This document shows, piece after piece, positions 7,322 through 16,509 of a DNA stretch of 64,000 bases. The first letter of the stretch is position 1; each line of letters starts with the position of its first letter. The notes beneath the pieces are model-generated. The model saw nothing but the letters and a program-made list of their open reading frames with translations. It was not told the DNA's origin and ran no database searches. The DNA is from Candidatus Geothrix skivensis (GTDB lineage Bacteria > Acidobacteriota > Holophagae > Holophagales > Holophagaceae), in assembly GCA_016721195.1 (NCBI GenBank), contig JADKIO010000005.1:618001-682000 (forward strand), given 5' to 3'. The position numbers and the translations under genes are program-made.

Positions 7322-9952
7322 ATGATTGCATCCCTGATCCGAGCCCTGGGTCGGCCGCTGTTGCGGCTGCGCTACCGTATCCACCCGGAGGGGCTGGATG
7401 ACCTGCCGGTCTCCCGGCCCACGGGCACCCTCTTCCTGGCCACCCATCCCACCCTGGTGGATCCCTTCCTCCTGCTGGCGGAGCTGCACCCTCGCTTCGC
7501 CCCCCTGCTGGTGGCGGGCCGGGATCACGCCGCCTCCGCCCCCCTGCGCTGGCTGGGGCGCCTGCTGGGGGCCCGGGCTCTGCCGGATCCCACCGAGCAT
7601 GGGGATGGCTGCAGGGCGGCCCTCGATGCTGAACTTGCCACCCTGGCCCGCCAGCTGGCCGCCGGGCAGAACCTCCTGCTGTTCCCCGGAGGGCGGCTGG
7701 CCCGGCAGAAGGCCGAGGACCTCGCCGATAACAGCGTGGTGGAAGCCCTGCTCCGCCAAGTGCCCGAAGCCCGGGTGGTCATCGTCCGGCTGCACGGACT
7801 CTGGGGTAGCCGCTTCAGCGCGGCCTCGGGCCGACGGCCGGCCCTGGGGCTGGAACTGCTCAAGAGCCTGGGCTACCTCTGGGCCAATGCCTTCTTCTTC
7901 ATGCCAAGGCGGGAGATCCACCTGCAGGTGGAGGCGGTTTCCGGGCTGCCGCTCCTGCAGGGGCGTCAGGCCCTGAACGGCGCTCTGGCCGGTTACCTCA
8001 ACCAGGGGGCCACCCCCCGGACCTTCGTTCCCTACCTGGTCTGGAAGGATCACGCCCCCCGCACCCTGCCGGACCCCCCCCGGCCCCGGGTGGAAGGGAA
8101 CCCCCGCAACGTGCCGCCCCAGGTCCGGGATGCGGTGCGCCGCCACCTGCAAGCCGTGACCGGGCGCCAGGACATCCAGGATGCCCACGCCCTCGTGGGC
8201 GATCTGGGCCTGGACGCCCTGGATCACCGGGAGCTGGAACTGTGGGTCCAGCGGGCCTATGGCTACCCCTGCGGTGACCCGGCCTCCCTCCAAACCGTCT
8301 CCGACCTGATGCTGGCCGCCACCGGGGCCGCCGTCTCCCTGCGCCAGGGCGAGCTCAAGGCGGTGCCCCATGCCTGGTTCCACTCCCCCACCAAGCTGCC
8401 CATCGAGATGCCGGAGGGCGACACCATCCCCGAGGTCTTCCTCAAGCAGGCCCGGCGCAATCCGGCCCGGGTGGTGCTGGCGGACCAGACCGGAGGGGTG
8501 AAGACCTACCGGGATGTGCTCACGGCCATCCTGGTGCTGAAGCCCCTGTTCGAAAAGCTGGAAGGGCAGCACGTGGGCCTCATGCTGCCGGCCTCCGCGG
8601 GGGCCAGCATCATCTACCTGGCCCTGCTGTTCGCGGGCAAGACGCCGGTGCTGGTGAACTGGACGGCCGGTTCCCGCAGCATGGGCTACGGGCTGGACCT
8701 GGTGGGCGTCAAGCACGTCATCACGGTCTCCACCCTCATCAACCGCCTGGACGCCCAGGGGGTGGATCTCTCCGCCGTGAAGGAGCGCCTGCTGCTCCTG
8801 GACGAGGCCGGGAAGCAGATCACCCTCCCCACCAAGCTGGTGGCGGCGTTCCGGGCCCGCTTCAACTGGGCCCCCCTCCTGGCGGCCCGCCCCCCGGAGG
8901 TGGCGGCCCTGCTGTTCACCAGTGGCAGCGAAAGCCAGCCCAAGGCCGTGCCCCTCAGCCACGGGAACATCCTGGTCAACATCCGGGATGCGGCCCAGGC
9001 TCTCAATTTCCGCCAGGACGAGCGGGTGATGGGCTGCCTGCCGCCCTTCCACGCCTTCGGCCTCACCACCACCACCATCCTGCCCCTGCTGGTGGGGCTG
9101 CGGGTGGTCTACCACCCCAATCCCACCGAGGGCCGCATGCTGGCCCGCCTCATCGAGGCCTACCACGCCACCCTCCTGGTGGGCACGCCCACGTTCCTGG
9201 GCGGCATCCTGCGGGTGGCCGAGGACCGGCACCTGGAGTCCCTGCGCATCGTGGTCTCGGGCGCGGAAAAGTGCCCCGACTCGATCTACGCCACCCTCGC
9301 CCGCCGTTGGCCCAAGACCACCGTGCTGGAAGGCTACGGCATCACCGAGTGCTCGCCGGTGGTGTCGGTGAATCGGGAGGACGATCCCCGGAATGGCAGC
9401 ATCGGCAGGCCGCTGTTGTCCGTGGAATGGGCCATCGTGAACGTGGAGAGCGGCCAGCGGGTTGTGCCTGGTCAGCCCGGCATGCTCCTGGTCCGGGGCC
9501 CCAGCGTCTTTTCCGGCTACCTGAACCCCGATGTGGAATCCCCCTTCGAGACTTTCGAGGGCAGGCGCTGGTATCGGACCGGGGACCTGGTGCGCCTGGA
9601 GCGCGGCGTGCTGGTCTTCACTGGGAGGCTCAAGCGTTTCGTGAAGCTGGGGGGCGAGATGGTGTCCCTGCCCGCCATCGAGGAGGCCCTCTCCCGGCGC
9701 TTCCAGGGGGAGGAGGAGGTCGAGCCACTGCTGGCGGTGGAGGCCTCGGCCGAGGAGCTGAATCCCGATCTGATCCTGTTTTCCGTGGCGGGCATCCCCC
9801 GGGACGAGGCCAACGCGGTCATCCGGGCCGCAGGGCTTTCGGCCTTGCACAACATCCGGGTGGTGCGTCAGATCGATCAGATCCCCACCCTGGGCACCGG
9901 TAAGACCGACTACCGGGCCCTGAAGGCCCTGCTGGCGGAGGTCGAAGCCTAG
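7322..9952 (+). CDS. PlsC-type acyltransferase / carrier-like / AMP-dependent acyl-ligase fusion
   Basis: Resembles Aas-like proteins that reacylate lysophospholipid: an acyltransferase joined to an acyl-ACP/acyl-CoA synthetase-like ligase. Residues 1-230 are PlsC-like with HPTLVDP (HX4D) and FPGGRLA. Residues about 260-335 look like an acyl carrier domain, but the phosphopantetheine Ser of DSL is Ala (Ala299, in LGLDALDHREL). Residues about 350-876 are an ANL ligase: A3 LLFTSGSESQPKAVPLSHGN, A5 EGYGITECSP, A7 YRTGDLVR, A10 GTGKTDYRALK with the catalytic Lys. Start ATG 7322 was chosen because homology starts there; upstream in-frame codons lie in the divergent spacer. Convergent with the thiolase, four bases apart. 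Substrate is inferred only. Confidence 0.85.
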   Translation: MIASLIRALGRPLLRLRYRIHPEGLDDLPVSRPTGTLFLATHPTLVDPFLLLAELHPRFAPLLVAGRDHAASAPLRWLGRLLGARALPDPTEHGDGCRAALDAELATLARQLAAGQNLLLFPGGRLARQKAEDLADNSVVEALLRQVPEARVVIVRLHGLWGSRFSAASGRRPALGLELLKSLGYLWANAFFFMPRREIHLQVEAVSGLPLLQGRQALNGALAGYLNQGATPRTFVPYLVWKDHAPRTLPDPPRPRVEGNPRNVPPQVRDAVRRHLQAVTGRQDIQDAHALVGDLGLDALDHRELELWVQRAYGYPCGDPASLQTVSDLMLAATGAAVSLRQGELKAVPHAWFHSPTKLPIEMPEGDTIPEVFLKQARRNPARVVLADQTGGVKTYRDVLTAILVLKPLFEKLEGQHVGLMLPASAGASIIYLALLFAGKTPVLVNWTAGSRSMGYGLDLVGVKHVITVSTLINRLDAQGVDLSAVKERLLLLDEAGKQITLPTKLVAAFRARFNWAPLLAARPPEVAALLFTSGSESQPKAVPLSHGNILVNIRDAAQALNFRQDERVMGCLPPFHAFGLTTTTILPLLVGLRVVYHPNPTEGRMLARLIEAYHATLLVGTPTFLGGILRVAEDRHLESLRIVVSGAEKCPDSIYATLARRWPKTTVLEGYGITECSPVVSVNREDDPRNGSIGRPLLSVEWAIVNVESGQRVVPGQPGMLLVRGPSVFSGYLNPDVESPFETFEGRRWYRTGDLVRLERGVLVFTGRLKRFVKLGGEMVSLPAIEEALSRRFQGEEEVEPLLAVEASAEELNPDLILFSVAGIPRDEANAVIRAAGLSALHNIRVVRQIDQIPTLGTGKTDYRALKALLAEVEA

Positions 9953-9957
9953 GCTTC
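9944..9957. repeat. 14-bp perfect palindrome over convergent stop codons
   Basis: GAAGCCTAGGCTTC reads the same on both strands. It contains the TAG stop of the ligase fusion and touches the stop of the opposing thiolase. It may be coincidence of two stop codons or part of a short bidirectional hairpin (5-bp stem, CTAG loop). Confidence 0.5.
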
Positions 9958-11096
9958 TAGGCCTCCGTCTCGATCAGCAGGGCCAGGCCCAGGCCACCGC
10001 CGATGCCGAGGGTCGCCACGCCCAGTCCGCCGCCCCGCCGCCTCAGCTGGTGGATGAGCGTACAGACGATGCGGGCTCCGGTGGCGCCAATGGGGTGACC
10101 CAGGGCCACGCCGCCACCGACCACGTTGAGGCGGTCCGTCGGGATGCCTAGCTGGCGCTGACAGACCAGGAGCTGGGCCGAGAAGGCTTCGTTCAGTTCC
10201 CAGAGGTCGATGTCCGCCACGGTCATCCCCTGGGCCGCCAGCAGCCGCTGCACCGCCGGGACCGGAGCCTCGCCCATGTCCAGGGGCTCCACGCCCACCT
10301 CGCTCATGCCCAGGATCCGGGCCAGGGGAGTGGCATCCTGGGCCTGGTCCCGGCGCGCCAGGATCAGGGCCGCCGCGCCATCGGCGATGGCCGAGGCGTT
10401 CCCGGCGGTGACCTGGCCGGCGGGATCGAATACCGGCGGAAGCTGGGCCAGCTGCTCGCTGGAGACCCCCGGGCGGATGGCTTCATCATGGTCGAGGCTG
10501 GGGTGGACCAGGATCTCGTCCCGGAAGTCCCCAAGGGAGGCCCGGCGATGGCTCTCGGCCGCCCAGGCATCCGCCTCCGACCTGGTGATGCCCCGCTTGG
10601 CCGCCAGCTGTTCGATGGTTTCGCCCATCAGCAGCCCCGTCACCGGGCAGCGGAGACCGTCCTGGTGCATGACGTCGGGCAGCTGGCGATGACCCATCCG
10701 GAAGCCCCAGCGGAGACCGGGGATCAGGTGGGGGGTGTCCGACATGGCCTCACTGCCACCGACGAGAACGGGGAGGCCGCCGCCCCGCAGTTGCTGAGTC
10801 GCGAGGATGGCGGCCTGGAGGCTGGAGCCGCAGGCCATGTTGATGGTGAAGGCCGGCGTGTCCAGGGGCAGTCCGGCTTTCAGGACCAGGGTGCGGGCCG
10901 GGTTCATGCCCTGGGTGTGGTTCCTGGCCATGCCCCAGATCAGCGCCCCGGGCCGGGGCAGGGCCCGGTCTTCGGCCAGGGCCTCCACCACGGTCAACCC
11001 CAGGTTCACGGCCCCCAGGCCCGCCAGACTGCCGCCGTAGCGGCCCTGCGGCAGGCGCCTTGCAGCCAGGCAGACCACATCCTCCGGGCGCTTCAC
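9957..11096 (-). CDS. Thiolase family protein (acetyl-CoA acetyltransferase-like) lacking the second catalytic Cys
   Basis: Thiolase fold, 379 residues, likely CoA-thioester condensation or cleavage. The acyl-accepting nucleophile is kept (Cys89 in NMACGSSLQA) as are NEAFSAQ and the His of ALGHPIGATG. The C-terminal CxGGG block, which carries the acid/base Cys in biosynthetic and degradative thiolases, reads ATLGIGGGLG: the Cys is Gly364. The start is set at GTG 11096 because its GTGA overlaps the stop of the upstream SanA-like gene and because the usual N-terminal strand begins just after; the longer ORF upstream is antisense-like noise. Either a variant enzyme or an impaired one. Confidence 0.85.
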   Translation of the reverse strand: MKRPEDVVCLAARRLPQGRYGGSLAGLGAVNLGLTVVEALAEDRALPRPGALIWGMARNHTQGMNPARTLVLKAGLPLDTPAFTINMACGSSLQAAILATQQLRGGGLPVLVGGSEAMSDTPHLIPGLRWGFRMGHRQLPDVMHQDGLRCPVTGLLMGETIEQLAAKRGITRSEADAWAAESHRRASLGDFRDEILVHPSLDHDEAIRPGVSSEQLAQLPPVFDPAGQVTAGNASAIADGAAALILARRDQAQDATPLARILGMSEVGVEPLDMGEAPVPAVQRLLAAQGMTVADIDLWELNEAFSAQLLVCQRQLGIPTDRLNVVGGGVALGHPIGATGARIVCTLIHQLRRRGGGLGVATLGIGGGLGLALLIETEA

Positions 11097-11776
11097 CGGG
11101 TCGTGTTCCAGTCGTCCGGAGTGGGCTCCCGGGGGCCGAGGCGAGCGTCCGGTGGGTACCAGGCGTCCCACAGGGCCAGGTGGCGGGCGATGTATTCCCG
11201 GGTCCAGTAGCGGATCCGGTTGGCCCTGGGGCGATCATCGGTGCTCGCCGGGACCCCCCAGGCCTCGAGTCCCATGCGCTCGGCCAGGTAGAGGGCCCTC
11301 GGCAGGTGGAAGTCCGACGTCACGATGACCACCCTTTTCTGGCCGAAGACGGCCTGGGCCCGCTTCAGGCTGTCCCAGGTGCGCAGGCCCGCATAGTCGC
11401 TGACGATGTGGGTGAGGGGGATGCCTTGCTTGATGAGCCAGCGACGCATGGCCTGGGGCTCGTTGTAGGTGGCATGGCGGTTGTCCCCGGACACCAGGAA
11501 CCACTGGACCTTGCCGGTCCGGTAGAGCTCCAGGGCGGTCCGTAGGCGACCCTCGAGGATGGAGGTTGGCTCCCCGTCGCCATAGACCCCGGCCCCGAGC
11601 ACCAGGACGGCCCCCCCCACGACGGGGAGCCGGTCCGCGGGGAAGGTCTGCAGGCGGTGCATGGCGGGGAACCTTACCAGGGTCCAGAGCAAGTCTCCGA
11701 GGAGGGCCAGCGCGGGGACCAGGATCAGGGGCCATCGGCGTTGCCAGCAGCGATGAAGGAAGGCGGAGATCGGCAT
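11093..11776 (-). CDS. SanA/YdcF family (DUF218) membrane protein
   Basis: Resembles SanA, an inner-membrane protein with a periplasmic DUF218 domain linked to envelope barrier function and vancomycin resistance at high temperature in enterobacteria. One N-terminal membrane segment (residues about 14-33), then VLVLGAGVYGDGEPTSILEGRL, LVSGDNRHATYNEP, DYAGLRTWDS and TSDFHLPRALYLA, which are the recognisable SanA blocks. Length 227 is typical. Its stop TGA overlaps the GTG of the thiolase gene by four bases, suggesting translational coupling, though the functions do not obviously belong together. Confidence 0.85.
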   Translation of the reverse strand: MPISAFLHRCWQRRWPLILVPALALLGDLLWTLVRFPAMHRLQTFPADRLPVVGGAVLVLGAGVYGDGEPTSILEGRLRTALELYRTGKVQWFLVSGDNRHATYNEPQAMRRWLIKQGIPLTHIVSDYAGLRTWDSLKRAQAVFGQKRVVIVTSDFHLPRALYLAERMGLEAWGVPASTDDRPRANRIRYWTREYIARHLALWDAWYPPDARLGPREPTPDDWNTTR

Positions 11777-11842
11777 CGTGAGTTAGCATAGACCTTTCGT
11801 CTGACAGTACCCATGGACCTCTGGAACCCACGAGACCAATTG

Positions 11843-14800
11843 ATGAACATGAACCTTGATACCCTTGCCGCTTCTTCCTGGTGCCGCCTATGGGGGCCGG
11901 CGAGAGTCCTGGGGCTCTTGACCCTGGTCCTGGCGGCTGGAGGAATGGGTTGTTTCCGCGCCACGGGCGTGTCCCGACCCGACGTGGCCGTGGTCGAGAT
12001 CCCCGAATCGGGAGGCGATCGCATCCTTGGCCTCAAGGCCACTTCGGGGCCCGGCGACTTTTTCCTGGGCAACGATTCCGTCCACCTGGCCGTGGATGGG
12101 GCGGCCTTCGGCGATCGTGAGGGGCAATTTGGTGCGCCTTCGGGTGGAGCCGTGCTCGATGTGGGGGTCATCGCCCTGGATCAGAGCTACCACCGGGTGT
12201 CCATGCCCTCCGACATGCTGGAACGCCTGGGACCGGTGGCGAACCAGAACCCGGACCTGCCCCTGGTCTTCGATCGCTTTGTCCCCGGCAATGGCGTGAA
12301 CTCGGTATACCTGGACATGACGGGCTACCTGCTGGATCCCAAGGGCAAGCTGGGGGTGCCCAGGGATGCCCAGGGCCGTGTCATCGGGGTCTCAGCCCTG
12401 CATCGGGTCACGCTCAACAAGGGTGAGACCTTCTTCACGCTGGAGACGACACTCACTCCCGCCAGCGGCACCGTCCTCCCCGTCCGGAGCCTCGGCGATT
12501 TCCTGTCCCAGCACGGGGGTGGGTTCCGATTCGTGGTGCCTGCCGTGAAGGCCTTTGATGGCATCACCCCGGTGACCAACTGGGGCGTGGAAATCCCGGG
12601 CTCCGACTTCGCCGATCCCCTCAGCACCAGCGTCAGGGCGCCCATGGTGGCCCTCATGGGCGCCGAATCCGCGGGCAGCACCTTCGACCTCCACTCCTCC
12701 CTCGGCATCCTCCCACTGGACCTGGACGCGGCCCTGGTGGCTTCGGATCCCCAGCCGGCCCTCACGGAGAACCGACCTTTGGTGCCTGGCCGCCTGGTGG
12801 TGGGCAGTCCAGTCGTCACCAGCCTCGTGGCGGGGCAGTCCATCAGCTATCGCCGCCGACTCTACGTCCAGGGTGGCCCGAGCTACGCCTCCTCCCTTCC
12901 AGCCCAGGCGACCACGCTCTTCAGCCTGATGGCCCAGGCCCGGGCGGGACTGCGCAGCGAAAGCGTCGGCATTCTGGCCTACAGTGCCTTCGGCACGGCC
13001 GCACGGGGGGGGCCACTCCAGACCGAGTTCCGGTTCGAGCGGTACACCTATGCGGGCCCCATCAAATGGAACCTCGCGGATCCCCTCAACCCCGCCCACC
13101 AGCCGCAAAACTGGCTGTTGGAGCGCGTGGACTGGCGGGAACCCCTGGACATCAACAACAGTGACAGCGCCGTCGGCATGTACCTGCCCGTGATCCCCGA
13201 TCCCAACAACCCTGGCTCCTCCTTCCCCTACCGGCTCAGCGCCCGGAACGCCACTCAGGTCATGTCTCCGCTCTACCTGGGAACCAACGTGTATCGGGAT
13301 CAGTTCGACGCCAACAGGAACTCCCCCACCCCCTATCTGGCAACGCTCATCACGCCCTCCACCACCCAGAACTGGCAGGTGGCCGAGCCCCTGAGCCCTG
13401 AGCGGGCGGAGGTCGTTGATGCCCTGGGGAACACCCTGGCCACCAAGCAGACGGCCCACCTCTTTTCGGCGCGCCAGATCGGGACCCTGGAAACCAGCGG
13501 CCTGAACCCCCTCCGCATGACCTTCCTGGGACTCAGCGGGGCCGATCCGAGCATGCAGCGGCAGCGGAAGCTGTCGGCGACCTATAGCCAGGTCTACAAG
13601 ACCAAGGTGCCCATCAGCACGAACTACGGGTCCTACCACTACACCGCAGCGAATCAGGTGTTCGGCGCCGCCTTCGGGTCCTCCGTCGCCCCGGCCATCA
13701 TGTACTTCCCCCCCGGGGACTACCTGGCCTATGCCACCCGGGGCCCCCTGTCGGGACTGAACTCTCTTCCCATCAAGGCCTTCGATGGCCAGACCAATGT
13801 CAGTCATGAATTCGTGATGACTGGACCGACCCTGCCCCAGGGCTGGACCACCTTGGACCTGACCGCGCCCACCCAGATGACCACCGGTGGGTTCAATCCC
13901 GGCGAGATGCTCAGTTCGGCGCTGGCCGAGGGCGTGCAGGTGGTGGTCCGCACCGAGGAAGATGTGCTGACCGACCCCACCGCCCTCCGAACCGAGTTCC
14001 GGTCCGAGATCGAGGCCGTAGCCGTGACCGATGCCCAGAGGGCGCCCATCGGAGCCGATCCCTTCGTCGTCGGGGCCCGCAGTTCCGCGCTGGGGGATGG
14101 CTTCACCACGGCCCTGTTCACCCCCGCGCCCACCACGGACCGGAACGGCGGGGCCCGGCCCTCCAAGGGCTGGACCCTGGCGGACTTCATCACCCAGGCG
14201 GAAGGGGCCTACACCATCGTTCACCAGCCCAGGAGCACCATGGGCCTGTTCACCGTCCGCGGGTTCAACCGCACGGTGCCCCTGGGAACGGGCGTCAACG
14301 CCTGGTGGACCCAGACGGGCAACGTGCCCCCCCTGGCCAGGCGACAGGGCGATTTCGATGCCCTGGAACTCCTCCGGGCCGAAGGGTGCAATCCTTCGGA
14401 TCCCACGGCCTGGTACACCCAGTTCGCCACCACCCGGGATGACTGGTTCGCCATCCTGAACCAGCAGACGCCTGCCACCTTCACCAAGGGGCTGGGCCTG
14501 TCGGCGGCGAAGTTCAGCCTCGAAACTCCCGTTGGACTGGCCCGGACCTACCTGAAGATCGGATCCGCAAGCACGCTCACCCAGGACAACCTGACTGCTG
14601 TCCTGTCGGCTCTGCGCAGCGGGGCCGCAGTGGCCTCCACGGGTCCCATGCTCGACGTCTCCATCGGCGCGGTGGACCCCGGCGGCCTGGTGCCGGCCAT
14701 CGCGGGCACCAGCGTGGAACTCAAAGTCTCCCTCTATGCCCCGGACTGGGTGCCCGTGGATGAAGTGCGGGTGGTCGTGAACGGCGCCGCGCCGATCCAG

Positions 14801-15049
14801 GTGCCCCTGGCCAGTTTCGTGGCCTCGACCACCGATGTCCGCCTCCGGACCGCGACGGTGACCGTTCCCATGCCCGTCGGCAAGGATGCCTGGCTGGTGG
14901 TGGAGGCCGGCGTGCCCCGGGCCCAGACCGGTCCCTACCGGGCTGGAACCCCCTGGAACAAGCTCATGAAGGGCATCTATCCCATCGCTGTCACCAACCC
15001 GATCTTTGTGGATGTGAACGGCGGCGGGTACACTCCACCGGGACTCTAG
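11843..15049 (+). CDS. Large lipoprotein with degenerate PHP (CehA/McbA-like) domain
   Basis: About 1068 residues, exported: hydrophobic GLLTLVLAAGGMGC ends in a Cys that could be lipidated, although GMGC is a poor lipobox. The first ~650 residues are beta-rich and unrecognised. The region from about nt 13825 on lines up by pattern with PHP-type metallohydrolases of the CehA/McbA group (DLxxxT, aAeGv, TxxD, IVHQPR, DALELL, WFAILN, LARTYL, ALRSGAAVASTGPMLDV), but the metal ligands of DLHxH and TDH are replaced (DLTAP, TEED). A non-catalytic role is therefore likely. ATG 11813 is in frame but has no ribosome site; 11843 follows GAGA. Codon use is like its neighbours. It precedes dnaB by only a few bases. 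Confidence 0.7.
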   Translation: MNMNLDTLAASSWCRLWGPARVLGLLTLVLAAGGMGCFRATGVSRPDVAVVEIPESGGDRILGLKATSGPGDFFLGNDSVHLAVDGAAFGDREGQFGAPSGGAVLDVGVIALDQSYHRVSMPSDMLERLGPVANQNPDLPLVFDRFVPGNGVNSVYLDMTGYLLDPKGKLGVPRDAQGRVIGVSALHRVTLNKGETFFTLETTLTPASGTVLPVRSLGDFLSQHGGGFRFVVPAVKAFDGITPVTNWGVEIPGSDFADPLSTSVRAPMVALMGAESAGSTFDLHSSLGILPLDLDAALVASDPQPALTENRPLVPGRLVVGSPVVTSLVAGQSISYRRRLYVQGGPSYASSLPAQATTLFSLMAQARAGLRSESVGILAYSAFGTAARGGPLQTEFRFERYTYAGPIKWNLADPLNPAHQPQNWLLERVDWREPLDINNSDSAVGMYLPVIPDPNNPGSSFPYRLSARNATQVMSPLYLGTNVYRDQFDANRNSPTPYLATLITPSTTQNWQVAEPLSPERAEVVDALGNTLATKQTAHLFSARQIGTLETSGLNPLRMTFLGLSGADPSMQRQRKLSATYSQVYKTKVPISTNYGSYHYTAANQVFGAAFGSSVAPAIMYFPPGDYLAYATRGPLSGLNSLPIKAFDGQTNVSHEFVMTGPTLPQGWTTLDLTAPTQMTTGGFNPGEMLSSALAEGVQVVVRTEEDVLTDPTALRTEFRSEIEAVAVTDAQRAPIGADPFVVGARSSALGDGFTTALFTPAPTTDRNGGARPSKGWTLADFITQAEGAYTIVHQPRSTMGLFTVRGFNRTVPLGTGVNAWWTQTGNVPPLARRQGDFDALELLRAEGCNPSDPTAWYTQFATTRDDWFAILNQQTPATFTKGLGLSAAKFSLETPVGLARTYLKIGSASTLTQDNLTAVLSALRSGAAVASTGPMLDVSIGAVDPGGLVPAIAGTSVELKVSLYAPDWVPVDEVRVVVNGAAPIQVPLASFVASTTDVRLRTATVTVPMPVGKDAWLVVEAGVPRAQTGPYRAGTPWNKLMKGIYPIAVTNPIFVDVNGGGYTPPGL

Positions 15050-15065
15050 ACAGGCAGGAGTGGTG

Positions 15066-16439
15066 ATGGCGGACTGGCTTCCGGAACGGCTTCCGGAGGA
15101 TATCGACGCGGAGCGGTCCTTCCTGGCGACCTGCTGCGCACCGGGCGCTGGCTTCGTGGCCAGCGAGGCGGTGTTCGCGCTGAACGAGGAGGACTTCGTC
15201 CACCCCGCCCACCGGGCCGTCTTCAGGGCCCTCAAGACGCTCATCGAGGCTCAGGTGGAGGTCAATTCCCTCACCCTCAAGGACGCCCTCGACCAGGACG
15301 ACAGCCTGAACAAGGTGGGGGGCTATCCGGGGCTGGTGGAGCTGCTGGCGGGCGAGGATGTGGAGCGGCCCCAGGTGCTGGCGGACGTGATCCGGCGGAA
15401 GGCGAAGCTCCGTCGCCTCGTCCATCTCGGGGCACAGCTGGTGCGGCAGGCCGCCGAGGAGGACGAAGCCCCCGAGGTTCTGGTGGATCAGACGGCCCAG
15501 AGCCTGTTCCATCTGGCCCAGGGGGATGCCAAGGCCAAGGGCCTGCTGTCCATCCAGACCGTCGCCGAGGACACCATGGAACGGCTTTCGGACCGGATGG
15601 AAGGGCGACTTTCCCCCGGCGTCCGGGTGGGCTTCCATCGCTTCGACGAGCTGACCCAGGGCTTCCAGCCAGGCAACCTCATCGTGCTGGCCGCCCGGCC
15701 CGGCATCGGCAAGACCGCCCTGGCGCTGAACTGGGTCCTGCGTGCCGCCCAGGAGAGGGATGGCCGTCCCGGGCACTGTGGGGCCTTCTTCAGCCTCGAG
15801 ATGAGCCATGAGGAAGTCTTCCTGCGCCTGCTGGCCGCCCAGAGCCAGACCAACATGAAGGACCTGCAATCGGGCCGGGCCAGCGGCCGCATGGCCCAGG
15901 TGATGAAGGCCCGGGACGAGCTGGTCCAGATGCCACTCTTCATCTGCGACCGGGCCTCCATCACCGTGCCCCAGATCCAGAACATGATCGTGAAGCAGGG
16001 CAGCCAGAGCAACCGCCGGGTGGAGTTCGTCATCGTGGACTACCTCCAGCTGCTCAGCAGCCCCGAGGGGAGTCGAGGCGCCAAGCAGAACGAAGCGGTC
16101 CGCATTGGCGAGATCAGCCGCGGCCTCAAGCTCATGGCCAAGGACTTCGGCATCCCCGTGGTGGTGCTCTCCCAGCTCAACCGCGAGGTCGAACACCGCA
16201 CCGGCGGGCGCCCACAGCTGAGCGATCTGCGGGATTCCGGCGCCATCGAGCAGGATGCGGACATGGTGGCCTTCATCCACCGCAAAATGATGCCTTCGGC
16301 CACGGAGGAACCCGATCCCACCGCCGAACTCATCGTCGCCAAGCACCGCAACGGGCCCACCGCCATCATCCAGCTGCACTTCCAGGGCGAGTTCGCCATG
16401 TACCGGGAAATGGTGCGGGAGACGGCCGCCTACGGCTAG
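15066..16439 (+). CDS. dnaB: Replicative DNA helicase DnaB
   Basis: Hexameric 5'-3' helicase of the replication fork. N-terminal DnaB domain starts DIDAERSFLATCC and contains FVHPAHRAVFRAL; the RecA-like motor has Walker A ARPGIGKTALALN, Walker B EFVIVDYLQLLSS, and the loop LSQLNREVEHRTGGRPQLSDLRDSGAIEQDAD. Length 457 is normal; no intein is present. Start ATG 15066 is preferred over the two in-frame GTGs just before it because AGGAG lies five bases upstream. It ends in a strong hairpin terminator. Confidence 0.96.
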   Translation: MADWLPERLPEDIDAERSFLATCCAPGAGFVASEAVFALNEEDFVHPAHRAVFRALKTLIEAQVEVNSLTLKDALDQDDSLNKVGGYPGLVELLAGEDVERPQVLADVIRRKAKLRRLVHLGAQLVRQAAEEDEAPEVLVDQTAQSLFHLAQGDAKAKGLLSIQTVAEDTMERLSDRMEGRLSPGVRVGFHRFDELTQGFQPGNLIVLAARPGIGKTALALNWVLRAAQERDGRPGHCGAFFSLEMSHEEVFLRLLAAQSQTNMKDLQSGRASGRMAQVMKARDELVQMPLFICDRASITVPQIQNMIVKQGSQSNRRVEFVIVDYLQLLSSPEGSRGAKQNEAVRIGEISRGLKLMAKDFGIPVVVLSQLNREVEHRTGGRPQLSDLRDSGAIEQDADMVAFIHRKMMPSATEEPDPTAELIVAKHRNGPTAIIQLHFQGEFAMYREMVRETAAYG

Positions 16440-16465
16440 CTTCGCGGAGGATCGGACCATCGAAA

Positions 16466-16491
16466 GGGGCGGCCACCGGCCGCCCCCTTTT
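16466..16491 (+). terminator. Rho-independent terminator after dnaB
   Basis: Perfect 9-bp stem GGGGCGGCC / GGCCGCCCC with a three-base loop, ending in CTTTT. It sits between convergent dnaB and the E2 gene; the opposite strand has a short TTTC tail, so it may act both ways. Confidence 0.8.
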
Positions 16492-16509
16492 CCTGGAATC
16501 GTTCGACCA

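Noticed and set aside
7274..9850. Very long minus-strand ORF (858 codons) opposite the ligase fusion
   Set aside because: Gly/Gln/His-rich composition typical of antisense of GC-rich genes, no domain; the plus strand carries clear ANL ligase motifs.
11097..11171. Longer N terminus for the thiolase
   Set aside because: The extra residues are shadow of the SanA-like gene; the GTGA overlap at 11096 and the start of homology fit better.
12392..15244. 950-codon minus-strand ORF opposite the large lipoprotein
   Set aside because: Composition is that of an antisense shadow; the plus-strand frame has a signal peptide and runs without a break to the dnaB ribosome site.
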